Positions 45,940 through 58,137 of a DNA stretch of 64,000 nt are shown here, in pieces; the stretch's first letter is position 1, and every line of letters starts with the position of its first letter. Below the pieces are notes generated by a model. The model was not told where the DNA came from and made no database searches. It saw nothing but the letters and a program-made list of their open reading frames with translations. The stretch is from Manduca sexta (Eukaryota > Arthropoda > Insecta > Lepidoptera > Sphingidae). Where the stretch lies: positions 13,772,777 to 13,836,776 of the forward strand of contig NC_051141.1 in assembly GCF_014839805.1 (NCBI RefSeq), in the 5' to 3' direction. A program made the position numbers and the translations under genes.

Positions 45940-48708
45940 TCGGTCATCCTGCAAAGTGAATAAGTACCATAAGGTATTCACAAAAATAAATTTGAGAAAG
46001 CAGAACTGGATCGGGTACCTATATTTTAAACATATTTACCAGTAAATCACTAATTATTTCTGATCGATTAACCCTTTAATAAACCAATCAAGTCTTGCGT
46101 ATTCACAATATCTAACAACTTATCCATTTTGCTATATTAGTATATAATTTATTTTTCCATAGTAGGTACCTCAACCCCTTTTCCTTACTTCATTCCCAGC
46201 AACCAAAGACTTTAATTTTATTCATCCAAAGTTTAAGTCATAGAATGCTAAGAACCAAACTTAAGTTTAAACAACACCCAGAACAATTAAACCTTTCAAA
46301 GCAAAACCTCCAATTAGTAAGACAGCAGCAAATAAAAAGGAATGAGAAGCAAAATTGAAAAACTTCATAGAAGTCACAAAGGAAGTTAACACACAAAATA
46401 AATATAACACACAAGGAGGACTTATCAGCACAAGAATCATAAATATAAATAAGAAAACGCAACATAAAGCAACTCAATCAAATCAATTAATCAAACGGTT
46501 TACGAGCAACACAGCATAAAGGCAAGAAGCATTAGAAGTCATAACTGAAATTAATAAAATATTTAAAACTAACATGCGGAAGATTGCCATGCCTCCAGAT
46601 TATAAACACAGTAAAAATGCATTCAAACGACCAGAGGCATTAAGAAAAAAGACAAGACCAGAGGCATTAACGGAAAATACAGATAGCAAAAAGAGATTAG
46701 ATCCCCAACATGAAGGATAAAACAGCATAATAGAGACCACAATACGAGAGTCTTTATCAAAGCTACTAAATTCATCCAAGAATTATACACATGCAGAAAT
46801 ACTACAGAAACAACAGATCCGACCATTAAAGACCCGGTACCGAACACAATCTCTGAAAAATAAAAGTAATAAAATAACACTCCAGGTGCAGAGAACATCA
46901 GCAATGAGCTTCTCATCGAAAACAGGGACATTATTACCACCTACGCTCACATAGTTATTGTCTGAGGTCTTAGAGAATGAATTAATTTCAAGTCAACACA
47001 CACACACACACACAAGAAGAATGATAAGAACAACATATCTTTTTATTATTAGCTCTACTAAACTTATCGATAACATAAGATGTACAGACTCCAAATTAAG
47101 AACAGATACATTAGCAACAGAACTGGGTGCACGGAGAAGTGAACTCTACATGCAATAAAAGTAAATTAGGAGGCAAGTTACATTGTGTTTGAATTAGTAA
47201 TAACGACTAAGTTGAAGTCACAAATTAGGGACAGAATTTATTATTCCAAGTTTCTTAATCTGAGGGACTTTACCGTTAAAATACACATTTCTTGAAGCAT
47301 ATTATTGTAGGACTGATACATACGCTACAAAGGCGAGTGATAACTATAATTGATTCGCCGTGTTGGCAAGTTGCTAGTCACTCTGTTATGGAGTCGATTG
47401 CCAGAACGAGGCTCAGCAAAATTAAGTTTCACTAGCAAAACAGAAATATCAATGTCACCGTCAACCCATTTTTGTAAAATAAAAAATATGATATCTGCCA
47501 TCATGCGTCTTTATTCAAGCAAACTGATTTTAAATTGAGCAAATCTAGATTCGTAGCTTTGTAAACTGTGGCACTGGTTATTCACGTATGAAAAATGATA
47601 CAGAAACTGCTTCCGGACTCTCTCACCAATCTCTGAATATTTTCGGTGTATGACGGACTCCAGAGAGCATAGCAACATTCAAGAACAGATTGGACAAAAC
47701 AAATAAAAAGACGACAGAGATCTCGGGATCTTCAAAAGTTTCGTTTGTTGTAACAGGAAACCAATTGAAAGCGCAGCCTACCCCGTAACTATGAGTCGAA
47801 TAGCCAGTTAAGGCCCGCGTGTCAAGACACTTCCTAAATGGGGATATTATTTAAAATATAACAAACAATAAGAAGACTTTAAATCTTAACAGTTTAAATA
47901 AATAACTTTAGATCTACAACTCCATGTCAAATATCTATAAAGTCCACGCTAAAGTGATTCTATATCGCAGGCATAACCAAGACACTGGACCAAATTCAAC
48001 TAAGAGAATATAATAAAATAATAGAACCAAGAGGCTTAACCGTAAACCCAGTGTTTATAAAAAACTGTCACTGGCGATCGAAGCCGATGTGGAGATATGT
48101 GATTTACAATTACACTACTCAAGTACAGCGTTAGCTACACATGTATGTTCCGCTTATATAAACAACCAGCACTGAGAGAACATGGCCAACATGGAACAAA
48201 CAACTACAGCAATTTTCATATACATTACACAATGTTGGCAACTCGTACGAACCAGAAGATTTGGACATTATTTTCGGTAATGGCAATTTTACATTTCGTA
48301 AATTGGGCTCACACATAGTATCGATACTGAAGCACACATCCGTCGATACTTGTACCGAATATGTTTTAACTTTTATTTTTATTATAACACTACTTGTAAT
48401 TTCTCACCATATAATAACATATATACAAAATGGCAATAACGGAACTCTAAACATACTTTTTTTAACTTTTTGATTAAAACATCAGCTTCTGACGACCCAC
48501 TAAAATCTGAAGACATCCATCTTCGAAGTATCATCATGACATGAATTCCATCCTTGTACATGTGTGCTCGACGAAACCCCGGTTAAAACATTTCTACAGC
48601 TCAACAGGTTAACAGAAAAGAACTTATCATAAGCAGTACGATAGATGTCAGTCGTAAGGTTTTATCTGATGTTTTACAAATATTTTTTTTCATAATGTTA
48701 TTACCTTA
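45940..48708. mobile_element. Interior of the LTR-flanked element, heavily decayed
   Basis: No long frame survives. 46200-47160 is strikingly A-rich and T-poor on the plus strand, as in some retroelement coding strands, but I could not recognise gag or pol motifs in it. Near the right end (48261-48473) a frame carries a strongly hydrophobic segment (FIFIITLLVISHHIITYI), as a membrane-anchored Env-like C-terminus of an errantivirus-type element would; this is only a suggestion. A (CA)n run lies at 46976-46994. Confidence 0.45.
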
Positions 48709-48917
48709 TGTTAAACGCTTTTTTTACAGTAAACATTATATTAGCAAAATAATTACAGAATACAATTTTAGACATTTTTCTTGACAACGTCCAACCAGAG
48801 AGAATAATAGAATAGTCGCCGCGTGACATATTTATTATCTTCTACTACTCTAATACTTACTTACTTAATACTACCGGAAACGCCCGATGTCATCGGCTAG
48901 GATAGCGGCGCGTAACA
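48709..48917 (+). repeat. LTR-like direct repeat, right (209 bp)
   Basis: It starts TGTTAAACGCTTTTTTTACA and ends GGATAGCGGCGCGTAACA. It is the partner of 45733-45939. Flanks GTTT on the far left and ATTT on the far right agree in three of four bases, so a worn 4-bp target-site duplication is possible. Confidence 0.8.
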
Positions 48918-49599
48918 ATTTGTTATGTTAAATTATAATAAAGAAGGTAATTGAATCGTATATTATAAAATAACCTACAGTACAATTGTCTCACTGTCTG
49001 TATTATTAATACTAATGTCCAAAATCATAGTAAGTGGCGATATTCTCATAACTAAGTATAAAATCTAGTTACTTAGTTCTCGTTATAAACGCTGAAGTAA
49101 ACATTGTCACAACAGATCAAGAGCATTCATTACAGCATTCGTCGAATGGAGTTTCATTATAAAATTATCAAATCAGAGGGGTACCTTTGATGGGATAAGT
49201 CAGTCATCCGACTGAATTGCATTTGACAATTATCACGAATGGCGGCGAAAGTTTTCGTGGCTTTAGTGTGTGAAACAATGTAGCCGTTCATCGGGAAATC
49301 GAAATGTAATCCAACACAAATACCCACGATGGATTAGATTTGCGTGGGTGGTATTGCACAGTATATTTTACCAATGAATGTGAATGTTATATAAAATATG
49401 GACGGGATATAAAGGTAAGAAAATATTATAAGTGCTCAGATTCGGAAAAAAAGGGAGTGTATACCAAAAATGTGTGGAAAACAAAAACAGGACCTGTATG
49501 GTTTGTAGCCATTTCCTTACTTGACCATGTATGCGATAAAAATATTCAAACGTACACTAATTCCATTTCACAGTACAAACAAGGATAGATAATATTTTT

Positions 49600-50574
49600 A
49601 TAATAAATACGAAACCTTCATTGTCGGTCCGAATTGTTTACACAAATAAATCAAACACCTTTTTACAAGTTTTAAATAAATTTTATGGCCGTATTTTTTG
49701 TCAGCTAACCTTTCCACCAAATTCAAAATCTTTATAACTTACTAGCTATTGCTTGCGGCTCCACACGTGTAAAAAGTTTTTCTGAGATAAAGTTTTTTTA
49801 GGATAAAAGTCCCGCTATAAGTATATATTTTTCCATGATAGGAAGGATATATCCTTCAGCGGATTTATTAATCCGACCATAAATCCGCTGCAATAATAAA
49901 GCCGATTTGTGTATTGCACATTGGTTGAGTCGGAATGATTTCACAGTCAATTTATTTTTGCATCGAGTGAATAGTTTTTACTTTAAATACTTTGTAGTCG
50001 GTATTAAAATTGAAACATATGAGATTTAAACATAAGTTGTAAATATTGTTCAATAATATTTTGTGATACCTATTGTAACTGGTATCAGGATGTTAACGGT
50101 AATTTGTTTATTGATAACCATAACAAATATTGAGTTAGGTGCTAATTCAAAATGAGATTTTCTTTCTTTTGTGTTATGAAATTAATACGCCATTTTTAAA
50201 CACATGTTTTTAACTTATTTATATTTTTTTTTTATTTTTCATTACGGCGAGTTACTTTCGCTTCTTTGAGAGTTGATCATTTAAATCTAGTAAGATATGA
50301 ACTATTTACGAGCTTATTTTCCATTGTTTATAAAAAAAAAACATAGCACTAGAGTACGCCAATTACATTGAGCTGCGCCAAAATGTTCTACTCAATCTAA
50401 GATCTCGTACAATGCACACTTCAAAATCAGTAGCACCGGCGTGGCCTCTGAATGTTGTATCCGATTTATTAGTTCTTTTTTTATCCATATTCTTCCTATC
50501 GTTCTTAATTATTACCTAAATATTTGATCCGTCGACGTGCTACTAACCAATCAATTTTACTTACTTAATTCTAG
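49600..50574. other. Mostly anonymous; Helitron 3'-end scrap near its left side
   Basis: At 49742-49850 the minus strand ends in ACACGTGTGGAGCCGCAAGC then a CTAGT end, a worn Helitron terminus. The rest is AT-rich. It would contain the promoter and any upstream exon of the gene starting at 50619, but I cannot place them. Confidence 0.45.
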
Positions 50575-51229
50575 CACGCTTCATACCACATTTGAAGATG
50601 TTTTAAAAGTGTTATACAATGTTTCAGCTGCAAATATTCGCTACAGCGCTTATGTTAAAAATTGCTCAAACAATTCGCGTCATGCCATATCATATAAGAG
50701 CTATAGAAAGGAAAATAATTGACGACGCAAGCATGCGTGAGCTCACACGTTTTTTGAACGATCCAGAAGTATTTAAGGTTGCTAGAAGGTCAATTAATTC
50801 CGACAAACTGGCAAAAGCTCGGGAGCTTTACAGAATATTAAAGAAAACTGTATATCGTGAAGACGATAAACCAGTACTGAGACAAGCAATATATAAAAAG
50901 ACGACAAAGAAACCTCAAGTCGTTGATGAACATGCGTCTATCGTTGAAACTGAGTTAAAAAATGCTTTAACGCATAAAAAATCAGCTCTGTATGACCGAC
51001 CATATGTGGAAAAGGCAGGGAGAAATGATTTCTTAGTCATAAGGCCAGATGTGGTAGACCCTTATGTTACTGTTATACCAAATGCAATATATTACAATAT
51101 TGAGAAAAAATGCGTTAATTGGTTGGACGACTGCAGTTTAAAGGGCATACGAGCAAGGTTACTGCGCGGAGTTCAATCGCCGTATAAATAATCTTTATTA
51201 TTAATAATTATGTATCCGTAAAAAATAAA
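50575..51229 (+). CDS. Putative secreted CX6C protein, copy 1 (coding 50619-51191)
   Basis: The exon follows a good acceptor: TACTAAC branch-like site, pyrimidine tract, TTCTAG ending at 50574. ATG 50619 opens 190 codons to TAA 51189-51191, and an in-frame TAA at 50604 supports this start. AATAAA follows at 51224-51229. The N-terminus (MFQLQIFATALMLKIAQT) looks like a signal peptide. The middle is rich in Lys, Arg and Glu. The only two cysteines are Cys165 and Cys172 in the C-terminal signature YYNIEKKCVNWLDDCSL, which also occurs in the gene at 57444-58089. The family is not recognised. Secretion and a single small disulfide loop are inferences. Confidence 0.7.
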
Positions 51230-51239
51230 TATTATTTTA

Positions 51240-51705
51240 TTATAATTTTTCAGACCCATTAAAACCCCATTAAATTGTTATAAAGCATTAGTAGTAGCAA
51301 CTAGACCTTAGAATTTATATTTCGCATCTAGTTTCATGTTTGCAATCTAGGTAAAGGTCGGCGGAGCATAATAAGAGTGCTCGACTGGTGTTAAGACTTA
51401 CCAGAAGATAATAAATTTGTTTTCGTCTCTCGCGTCGTCATGGAGACCAGCAAAAATATTATAATTCACAAAGACGAACGATAAGCGTGAAGCTTGAAAT
51501 GTACATATTAGGGCGTCCTCATTAGCAGGAAGTATATAGTATTTTAATGTTGAAGGAAATTTGATAATAAGTACAATATTTACATAAGGCAAAGAAATGC
51601 AACAGTGCACTTATACTATGAAAACACTGCAATTAAGTGCCGAGTCAATATAAAAATTATAAAGAGAAAGACATTCCGGGCTAACTGAATAACAGGCGAC
51701 GCATC
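51240..51705. other. No gene seen
   Basis: AT-rich sequence downstream of the gene, with no element boundaries until the small MITE. Confidence 0.5.
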
Positions 51706-51707
51706 AA

Positions 51708-51857
51708 ATAGCCAAGATGACTTTCTATAATCGTTAACGCTAACATTATGTACGAGAATGACATATCGTACGGATACTTATCAATAAGGTACGTCATTCC
51801 AATACATATTTCTGTTTTCTATTAGCGTCAACGATTTTAGAAAGGCGTCTTGACTAC
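51708..51857. mobile_element. 150-bp MITE with about 38-bp inverted repeats
   Basis: The left arm ATAGCCAAGATGACTTTCTA then TAATCGTTAACGCTAAC is inverted on the right as TTAGCGTCAACGATTTTAGA then AAGGCGTCTTGACTAC, with a few mismatches. Inner GAATGACAT / GTCATTCC continue the symmetry. It is non-coding. Confidence 0.8.
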
Positions 51858-51869
51858 AGCTACTATAAG

Positions 51870-52265
51870 AGGCAGGATTGGATATGCAACGCTAGTCTAA
51901 AAAAAAACTCGACAATACTTTATTATCGCAGCATTTGGTTGATGAGTTAGGAAATGTTATAGTAACCTGCAATATTTATCTATGTGGTGGATAGATTAGC
52001 TATAATGACAGCTGAAAAGATTTACTCAGTATAACTTAATCTCTATTATGTTACTAATTATTGAGCTCCAATATGCTCACTAATATGTACTCGAGCATGT
52101 TCTAAACTTTTACTCGGTTATTAAATATGTAGAAGGTATCAATTAATTAGATACTAATAAAGTAACATATTTAAGAGGGTGAGAAAAAAATAAGCTGGCC
52201 ATCTGTGGGTAATTAGTGATCAACCAAAGCCTATCTATTACAGTTACTTCTTTAATGATTCATTA
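51870..52265. other. No gene seen
   Basis: AT-rich sequence between the small MITE and a LINE tail. Confidence 0.5.
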
Positions 52266-52271
52266 ATTAAA

Positions 52272-52905
52272 AGTAAATTCTATTAGAGACCTCGGTATTA
52301 CATTTGACTCCAAATTACTATTTTACGAACATATTTCTAACATTGTAATAAAAGCCTCAAGGGCTTTGGGGTTTGTCACTAGGCTCTCCTCTGAGTTTAG
52401 AAATATTAAAACTGTCAAAATTCTGTGTTGTGCTTATGTCCGCAGTCACCTTGAATATGCTTCACAGGTTTGGAACCCAATTTACAATATGTACATATTG
52501 ATAGAATTGAAAACATAGAAGGTTCTTAAGATAAATCCAATTTAAATCTAATTTATACCTACCTACCAAATTATACTGCACGCTGTAAAAAAATTCACAT
52601 TCTCCCCCTACACGAAAGAAGGCGCATAGCCGATTTGGTCTATCTTTTAAACATTGCGAATGGTTCGGTGGACTGTCCGGACTTATTGAATAGGATAGGA
52701 TCCGTACATATCCTTCTTACTTAAGAAAACCACTTTTGTTACATGCCCCTAATGTGACATCCAAATACCATCAGAACTCTTTTTTTATTACGAACCATTA
52801 TATCTTTTAATACAATGGCGCATGATTTGAATTTGGACCTATTTTACACTAGCATTCCTGAACTTAAAAGGAAAGTAAGTAAATCTTTTTTTAATCCCTA
52901 ATGTA
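52272..52905 (+). mobile_element. Jockey-type LINE, 5'-truncated 3' part
   Basis: The first 240 bp read VNSIRDLGITFDSKLLFYEH and RALGFVTRLSSEFRNIKTV, then AYVRSHLEYASQVWNP: the RT thumb region, parallel to VTSIRDLGIIIDSKLNFHEH in the LINE at 60408. The remainder is a frame-shifted C-terminal part. It was truncated at its 5' side, as is usual for target-primed LINE insertions. Confidence 0.8.
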
Positions 52906-53285
52906 TTTTGTAAGTGAGTGGCTCTAGATCTCTTTTTTTGTGTTCCTTACTGTCAGCTGTTCATCCATTAATTGTACTTGTACCTATATGTGAAAATTTG
53001 TAATTAGCCATCCGTTATTAACTAATGCATTTAAATGACAATTTTAGCAGTAAGTTTTCCTTGTTAACAATAAATAAACGGCTAACGCTGCCAATAATTG
53101 TAATCCATGACAACAAAATAACCTTCGATGCATTGCTAGCCACTGCGTATATTCCTTAATTCGTATTGAAATTTCAATTTCAACTCTACGTGATACGTGT
53201 GGAAAGTATTCCACGAACACGAGATTTTCAGGAAATCAATCGATACTAACACCTTGTGAAAGTAATACTAATTATATAACTATTA

Positions 53286-54132
53286 GGATGCGTTGGAGTA
53301 AAATTGGACACTTTTTCAGCGTGTTAAACAGCGTTCGCGAATATTTTTTTAGAATTCGTTAAAAATTATAATAATAAATCATTAATTTAGTTATATTTAA
53401 TTTAATATACTTACTAAAACTTAATAAATTTTTATTTCTTTAAAAATAATAGGTAAGTAAGTATTGTTTTATAAAGCTTTACCAAATTATGCTTTTATAA
53501 ATGTGTGAGAAAGATAGGATCTTCACAGCTATAGTTTGAACTGCTCTTTAAAACCGTTTATATTAAGGGATTTTAAATTGGATGAAAAGAACATATTCCA
53601 ATGTAGGTAGTTAATATTTAAAAATTTGAATTATTTTATAAATTTCATAATCTATTAATTTTGGAAGCTATATTTGTTTTTTTAAAACATTCTAGTTATA
53701 CGATCTTATCCCACACGAGTGACACTGTTAATATTAAACATATATTTATATAAGTAGTATTTATATACGTGTAAATAAATAACAAATCAACAAAATCGGT
53801 TATTCACCAGAGCTAAATAAAATTAAATAATTACTAAGTTGACACATCGTTGTTTGTAAATTTTGACAAATATTTGCAATATTTTACAAGTAAATACAAG
53901 ATCAAATGATTTGAATTCGTCCTTTAACAACAAATAATTGTATGCGCAAAGATCGGATTTCAGTGTAGTGTGTATAGACGTGTTTATGAATTGTCGAAGT
54001 CATTTATACAAACTAATGTGACGTAGGGGAAATTATAGAGTCGTAGTAAATATTGTCAGAAAACAAAAATTATAACAAAATAGCATGTTATTCAAACGAT
54101 GTTACACCTCCTACGGTCTCACCCCACGTACC
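53286..54132 (-). mobile_element. MITE-like element, family member 3
   Basis: The left end is GGATGCGTTGGAGTAAAATT and the right end is ACGGTCTCACCCCACGTACC, imperfect inverses. Both sub-ends match the element at 44089-45520 in the opposite orientation. TTA flanks both sides. It has no gene. Confidence 0.78.
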
Positions 54133-54139
54133 TTATATA

Positions 54140-55960
54140 ACTATTCTGTACTATAAAATCTCGCTTATAGGAATTTCATCGTCTGAAGGTGAAGTCAGTA
54201 TTATAAAGCGGTAGATGTTTCGTTTTAAATAAGTATGTATATTTAGTTTGCTTTGAGAAATTTCTCAGTATCAGCGAAGCACAAGGTCGTGCGTTCGTAA
54301 TGCATTTGAAATATACATTTCTGTTTATATTATCCCTAAAAGATAATTTTTCATTCATTAAGAGGTACCACATCAATATAAAGAAAATCTAAATTATTAG
54401 CGTTGTGTAAATCCAAGATGAGCTGCCAATATTTGATCAAAGATCATGTCAGAATAAAATGAAGATTAAAGGTATTGTTGGTGCTTATAAAAGATGAAAA
54501 TTTTTTTTCGACTTTAGCCTTAATTGCACATAATTTTAATCGCCATGTAGCTACCGATAACTCAGATAAATTTCATTTCGCGTAGGTATACCTACGCTCA
54601 GCTCTAAGTAAAAACATATAAGTACTTAATAATTTTATTGTAAGTTTCATTAACAGGTTTATTAAAGTAGAATTTGTTTTAGGTACATACGCGATTCGTT
54701 AAAAAATTATCCAATGGCAATTTTGCTTTGGAAACCAAGACTGGTTGTTTATCAAGACAAGACTGGTTTTTGTATATTTATTATCATAAAAACCGAATTT
54801 AGGCTGTATGATACCGAATATTTTCGCCTGTCTACAAGTGAAAATTGACGCATAACGAATTTTAAAAATCAACACAGCTTTTTCGTTATTTATCGTCATT
54901 ATTTACGTATTTTAATTATACAAAAATAATTTTATACAATTTCCAAAAAAAAATACGTTCTGCTTCCATAAATAGTTTTGTTTTAAGTAGGTTAAAACAA
55001 AAACTTATCCAATGAGTGCCAATTTTAATCCCAAAATCCTACTAAAGGATATAAAAAGCAGTCTAAAACAGTAGGTACGGTCGGGCGAATTTCTGCGAAA
55101 TATATGAAACAGAATATTATGTATATATGAGTTGAATCATTTTTATAATTTCTTAAATTGTAACTTTTTTAGTACGTAAGTATTATATTTTTTTACTTGC
55201 TATTGGATGGATACTGTAGACCGAATGTTAGAATTAGTAAAAGTGACCGCCATCTTCATTTTCCTTGTTTTAAGGCCTGCACATTCTATTTCTAGACATA
55301 CTCATCTGTAATTACCGATGGTAATTACAAATATGAACAGATCCAATGTTAACATTTTAGTAAAGTGTACGTACGCCATCTTGAATTTCATTATTTTATA
55401 GTCAATCTATAATACTTGTTGTTAAAGGATTTTCGGCTGATTTTAACTTTGACATACGGTATTATGTTTATTAAAAAAATGACTAAGTACTGAGCAAAAT
55501 ACCATAGGCCAAACTGCTTATTTCTTGCAAAATATTTACGAAAAATGCCTGCTTATATTATGTTTTTCCTGATGCTCAAAGTGAGCATAAAATTGAGTTT
55601 TGTATATCTTAAATCCTTAATAGGACACAGTTTGAAAAATAAGTCTTTCAATTACCTATTCTATTAAGAAAATATAATAACCATAACCTTGTAAAGAGTT
55701 TATGGGCTATTTTTAAGATCATTAAAAACTCGACGATTTTCTCGGTATTTATCATTTTCAATGTAAGTTTTTCACCTTCAAAGTGATCAATGTGTTTAAA
55801 ATACTATGTATCAGAAACTTTGTAGCTACTAGATAAACTTATATAATATTTTAAATAGTGTGTGTGCGAGAGTGTGTTTGGGTCTGGGGTCCGCGCGATT
55901 GTGCGTGTGTGTGTACTGTGTATGCAGTATAAAAAACGTTTCTATAATATTGGTTAGGGA
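54140..55960. other. Long stretch without a recognisable gene
   Basis: AT-rich. Frames at 54176-54376 and 54699-54899 are not recognisable. A GT-rich patch with CG steps lies at 55858-55920. Confidence 0.5.
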
Positions 55961-56024
55961 AAATGTTTCTTCGCATTTTATTTGAAAACTCAAGACTTCT
56001 TTTTCAAAGTTTATTTACTTGAAT

Positions 56025-57010
56025 ATATATGTGCCATTTTGTTCGATCACTCTCTGCCATCTTTTAGGAAGGGCTATAATCCCGTTGCGGTAAAAATTTG
56101 GGATTTTTGATAAAAAAATGTGATAACTAGTTTTGGCAGTCTTCTCTTGTTGTAAATTTGGCACCGCCTAAAGAATTCTGAAGAGACCGTAACAGGTGGA
56201 AATCTGAAGGTGCAAGATAAAGGCTATATGATTGATGCATTAACACCTCCCAGCTACACTCTCTTAATATTTATTGAGTAGCTGAAGATGTGTGTGATCT
56301 ACCGTTATCATGATGAAAGACAACACCCTTTCTATTGATCAATTTAGGCGGCTTTCTTTCAACTTCTTTTTTTGATTTCATTAGGTAGTTTTTGGCAGTA
56401 GCGATCCAGAATGGATGGTTCTGCCCGGCGCTAAAAGCTCATCTTGAACAGTGCCTTCTAAGCCCACCGTACACACAGAATCACGTAATTGAGAGTTAAC
56501 TCAGGTTTTTCCGCAGTCTATGAGACCTAACTGGCCTTTAATCACGACCTTTTCCGAACGTTCTCGTCGTACGTGAATCACTTTTCACCACCACTTATAA
56601 ATCTCTCCAAAAACGGTTCGGTTAATTCCGTCTCAATAAAAAATTTCAAATGTGTACATGGTCCATTAAGTTTTTTGTGTTCAATGAGCTCGTGTGGCAC
56701 CCAAATAATATCATGTTTTTTTGTGTACCCAGCTATTTTCTTATGAGTCAAAACTGTTTTGTGGTTATTTCTTAGCTCAAGAGCTATATCGCTTGAGATA
56801 TATCGTAACTATTGATATGTCGATCTTGCTTGACTTTTTCAAAAATGGCGTCCACTTCATCCGTAACATGGCGCCCAGAGCGAGATGTATCTTTGACATC
56901 AAAATTCCCGGATTGAAAATGCTTACACCAACTTTGTGCTACTCTTATTGCTACTGCATTAGGTTTAACAATGACACCATTTTTTTTCGCGGTTTGCGCT
57001 GCATTTTTTC
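56025..57010 (-). mobile_element. Heavily decayed mariner-like transposase
   Basis: On the minus strand, right to left, mixed frames read a start-like MQRKPRKKM region, then LNGPCTHLKFFIE, KWW.KVIHVRREHSEK, RVLGGVNASII and LPKRW-like PFLKDGRE near the left. The order matches a mariner transposase. Every frame is interrupted many times, so this copy is old. The plus-strand frame at 56721-57023 is a shadow. Confidence 0.6.
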
Positions 57011-57159
57011 TTTTATAGAATAAAATTTTGAAAATGTATCAAATTTCTTCATTAGATTTGACATTTTGACATAAAGAAAAATAGCTGAAACCAACATTTT
57101 TCTAATGTGTTTCACTTTTTAAATATTTCCGTTTTCATGTCAACAAAACAATTTTATTA

Positions 57160-57343
57160 CCTGGGCCCTTATTCTGTATGATAGTGTAAATGCGTAACGC
57201 GGCCGTGTCAAGTTATCTTCGAGAAATGTGCGTGGAATGGTATTCTGTAAGCCAAACTTCTATAGTCCTAAACATGACGCGTTGTGTTGCGTGCTTGTTA
57301 CACACTGTCAAAATAACGTGCGGGATAGAGAATAAGGCCCCAG
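57160..57343 (-). mobile_element. 184-bp MITE, copy 2 of 3
   Basis: It is the inverted counterpart of the copies at 1323-1506 and 59830-60013 (CCTGGGCCCTTATTCTGTAT ... AGAGAATAAGGCCCCAG). It ends 100 bp before the acceptor of the secreted-protein exon at 57444. The 57190-57426 frame is a by-product. Confidence 0.88.
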
Positions 57344-57443
57344 TTTGTACATACATGTATCAACTACATGCGAAAAGACTTTTTGTTCGATACTATATGG
57401 AGACTATACAGAGATGCGCTGTTTAAAAAAAACATTATTTTAG

Positions 57444-58137
57444 GTATCCCGTAGCCATCGTAACGCTATCCTTTATACTCAGCCCCCACGCTGCTCAAAG
57501 CCAAACTATAAAGGCTAAAGCATTATTCTACAAAGATGTTAATGGGCAAATGTTGCTAGCCACCGGGGAACTACCAATACGAGTTTACAACACAATAAAA
57601 ATTGATATTCAAAAACGCATGGACGCCAATGTAACTGTTGAAGTGTCGCCAGTATTCCATAATATCACCAGCATTCCGTTAAATGTTAACATTTTGAACT
57701 ATTTGAGAGAATCGTACCCGATATTATATACGGCAGAATTACCGAAACGACTGTCACGAAATTTTCTGCAGCACATATGGTACAACATAATGCATAAAAA
57801 GAAAGAAAAGTCCCAAAAGATCCCTGATTGGCTGGATTTGAATTACGAACAAACAACCATTATCTCGATTAGTACCCGGCGTACTACAACCAGGAAGCAA
57901 GAAAACCAACAAGCACCGTATTATGAAAATTATGTGCCAAACGATATATTCTATAGTATAGAGAAAAAATGCGCTAATTGGGCTGATGGATGTGATCTGC
58001 AAACTATCTCTCTTATGAATATGACAAGTAATGTATTTCACATACCGTTGTTGTATAAGAGACCGCAAAAATTGCATTGGGATCCATGAAATATGCATAC
58101 CATGATAAATAATAAAAAAAATTGTTTATTAAATAAA
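57444..58137 (+). CDS. Putative secreted CX6C protein, copy 2 (coding to 58089; 5' exon missing)
   Basis: The exon follows the acceptor ATTATTTTAG at 57434-57443. The frame reads YPVAIVTLSFILSPHAAQS, a signal-peptide-like stretch without its initiator Met, so the start codon is in an unseen upstream exon. It then runs about 215 codons to TGA at 58087-58089, with AATAAA at 58132-58137. Three N-glycosylation-type sites (NVT, NIT, NMT) fit a secreted protein. The only two cysteines lie in FYSIEKKCANWADGCDL, matching the signature of the gene at 50575-51229 in protein and DNA. ATG 57550 is an internal Met. The function is unknown. Confidence 0.7.

Noticed and set aside
46623..46940. 105-codon minus-strand hydrophobic frame
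   Set aside because: It is the complement of an A-rich, T-poor stretch, which forces Phe/Leu/Ser codons. It is not evidence of a membrane protein.
48261..48473. Membrane-segment frame considered as a host gene
   Set aside because: It sits inside LTR-like direct repeats next to other broken frames, so it is more likely a retroelement remnant.
49340..49588. 82-codon Cys-containing frame (CECYIKYGRD, YYKCSDSEKK), with an AAAG|GTAAGA donor-like site inside
   Set aside because: It begins at TTG, not ATG. No convincing acceptor or homologous family was recognised. It is worth a protein search, but I cannot support a gene.
57190..57426. 78-codon plus-strand frame upstream of the secreted-protein exon
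   Set aside because: It lies mostly inside the 184-bp MITE and reads similarly in the other copies. It is not the missing first exon.
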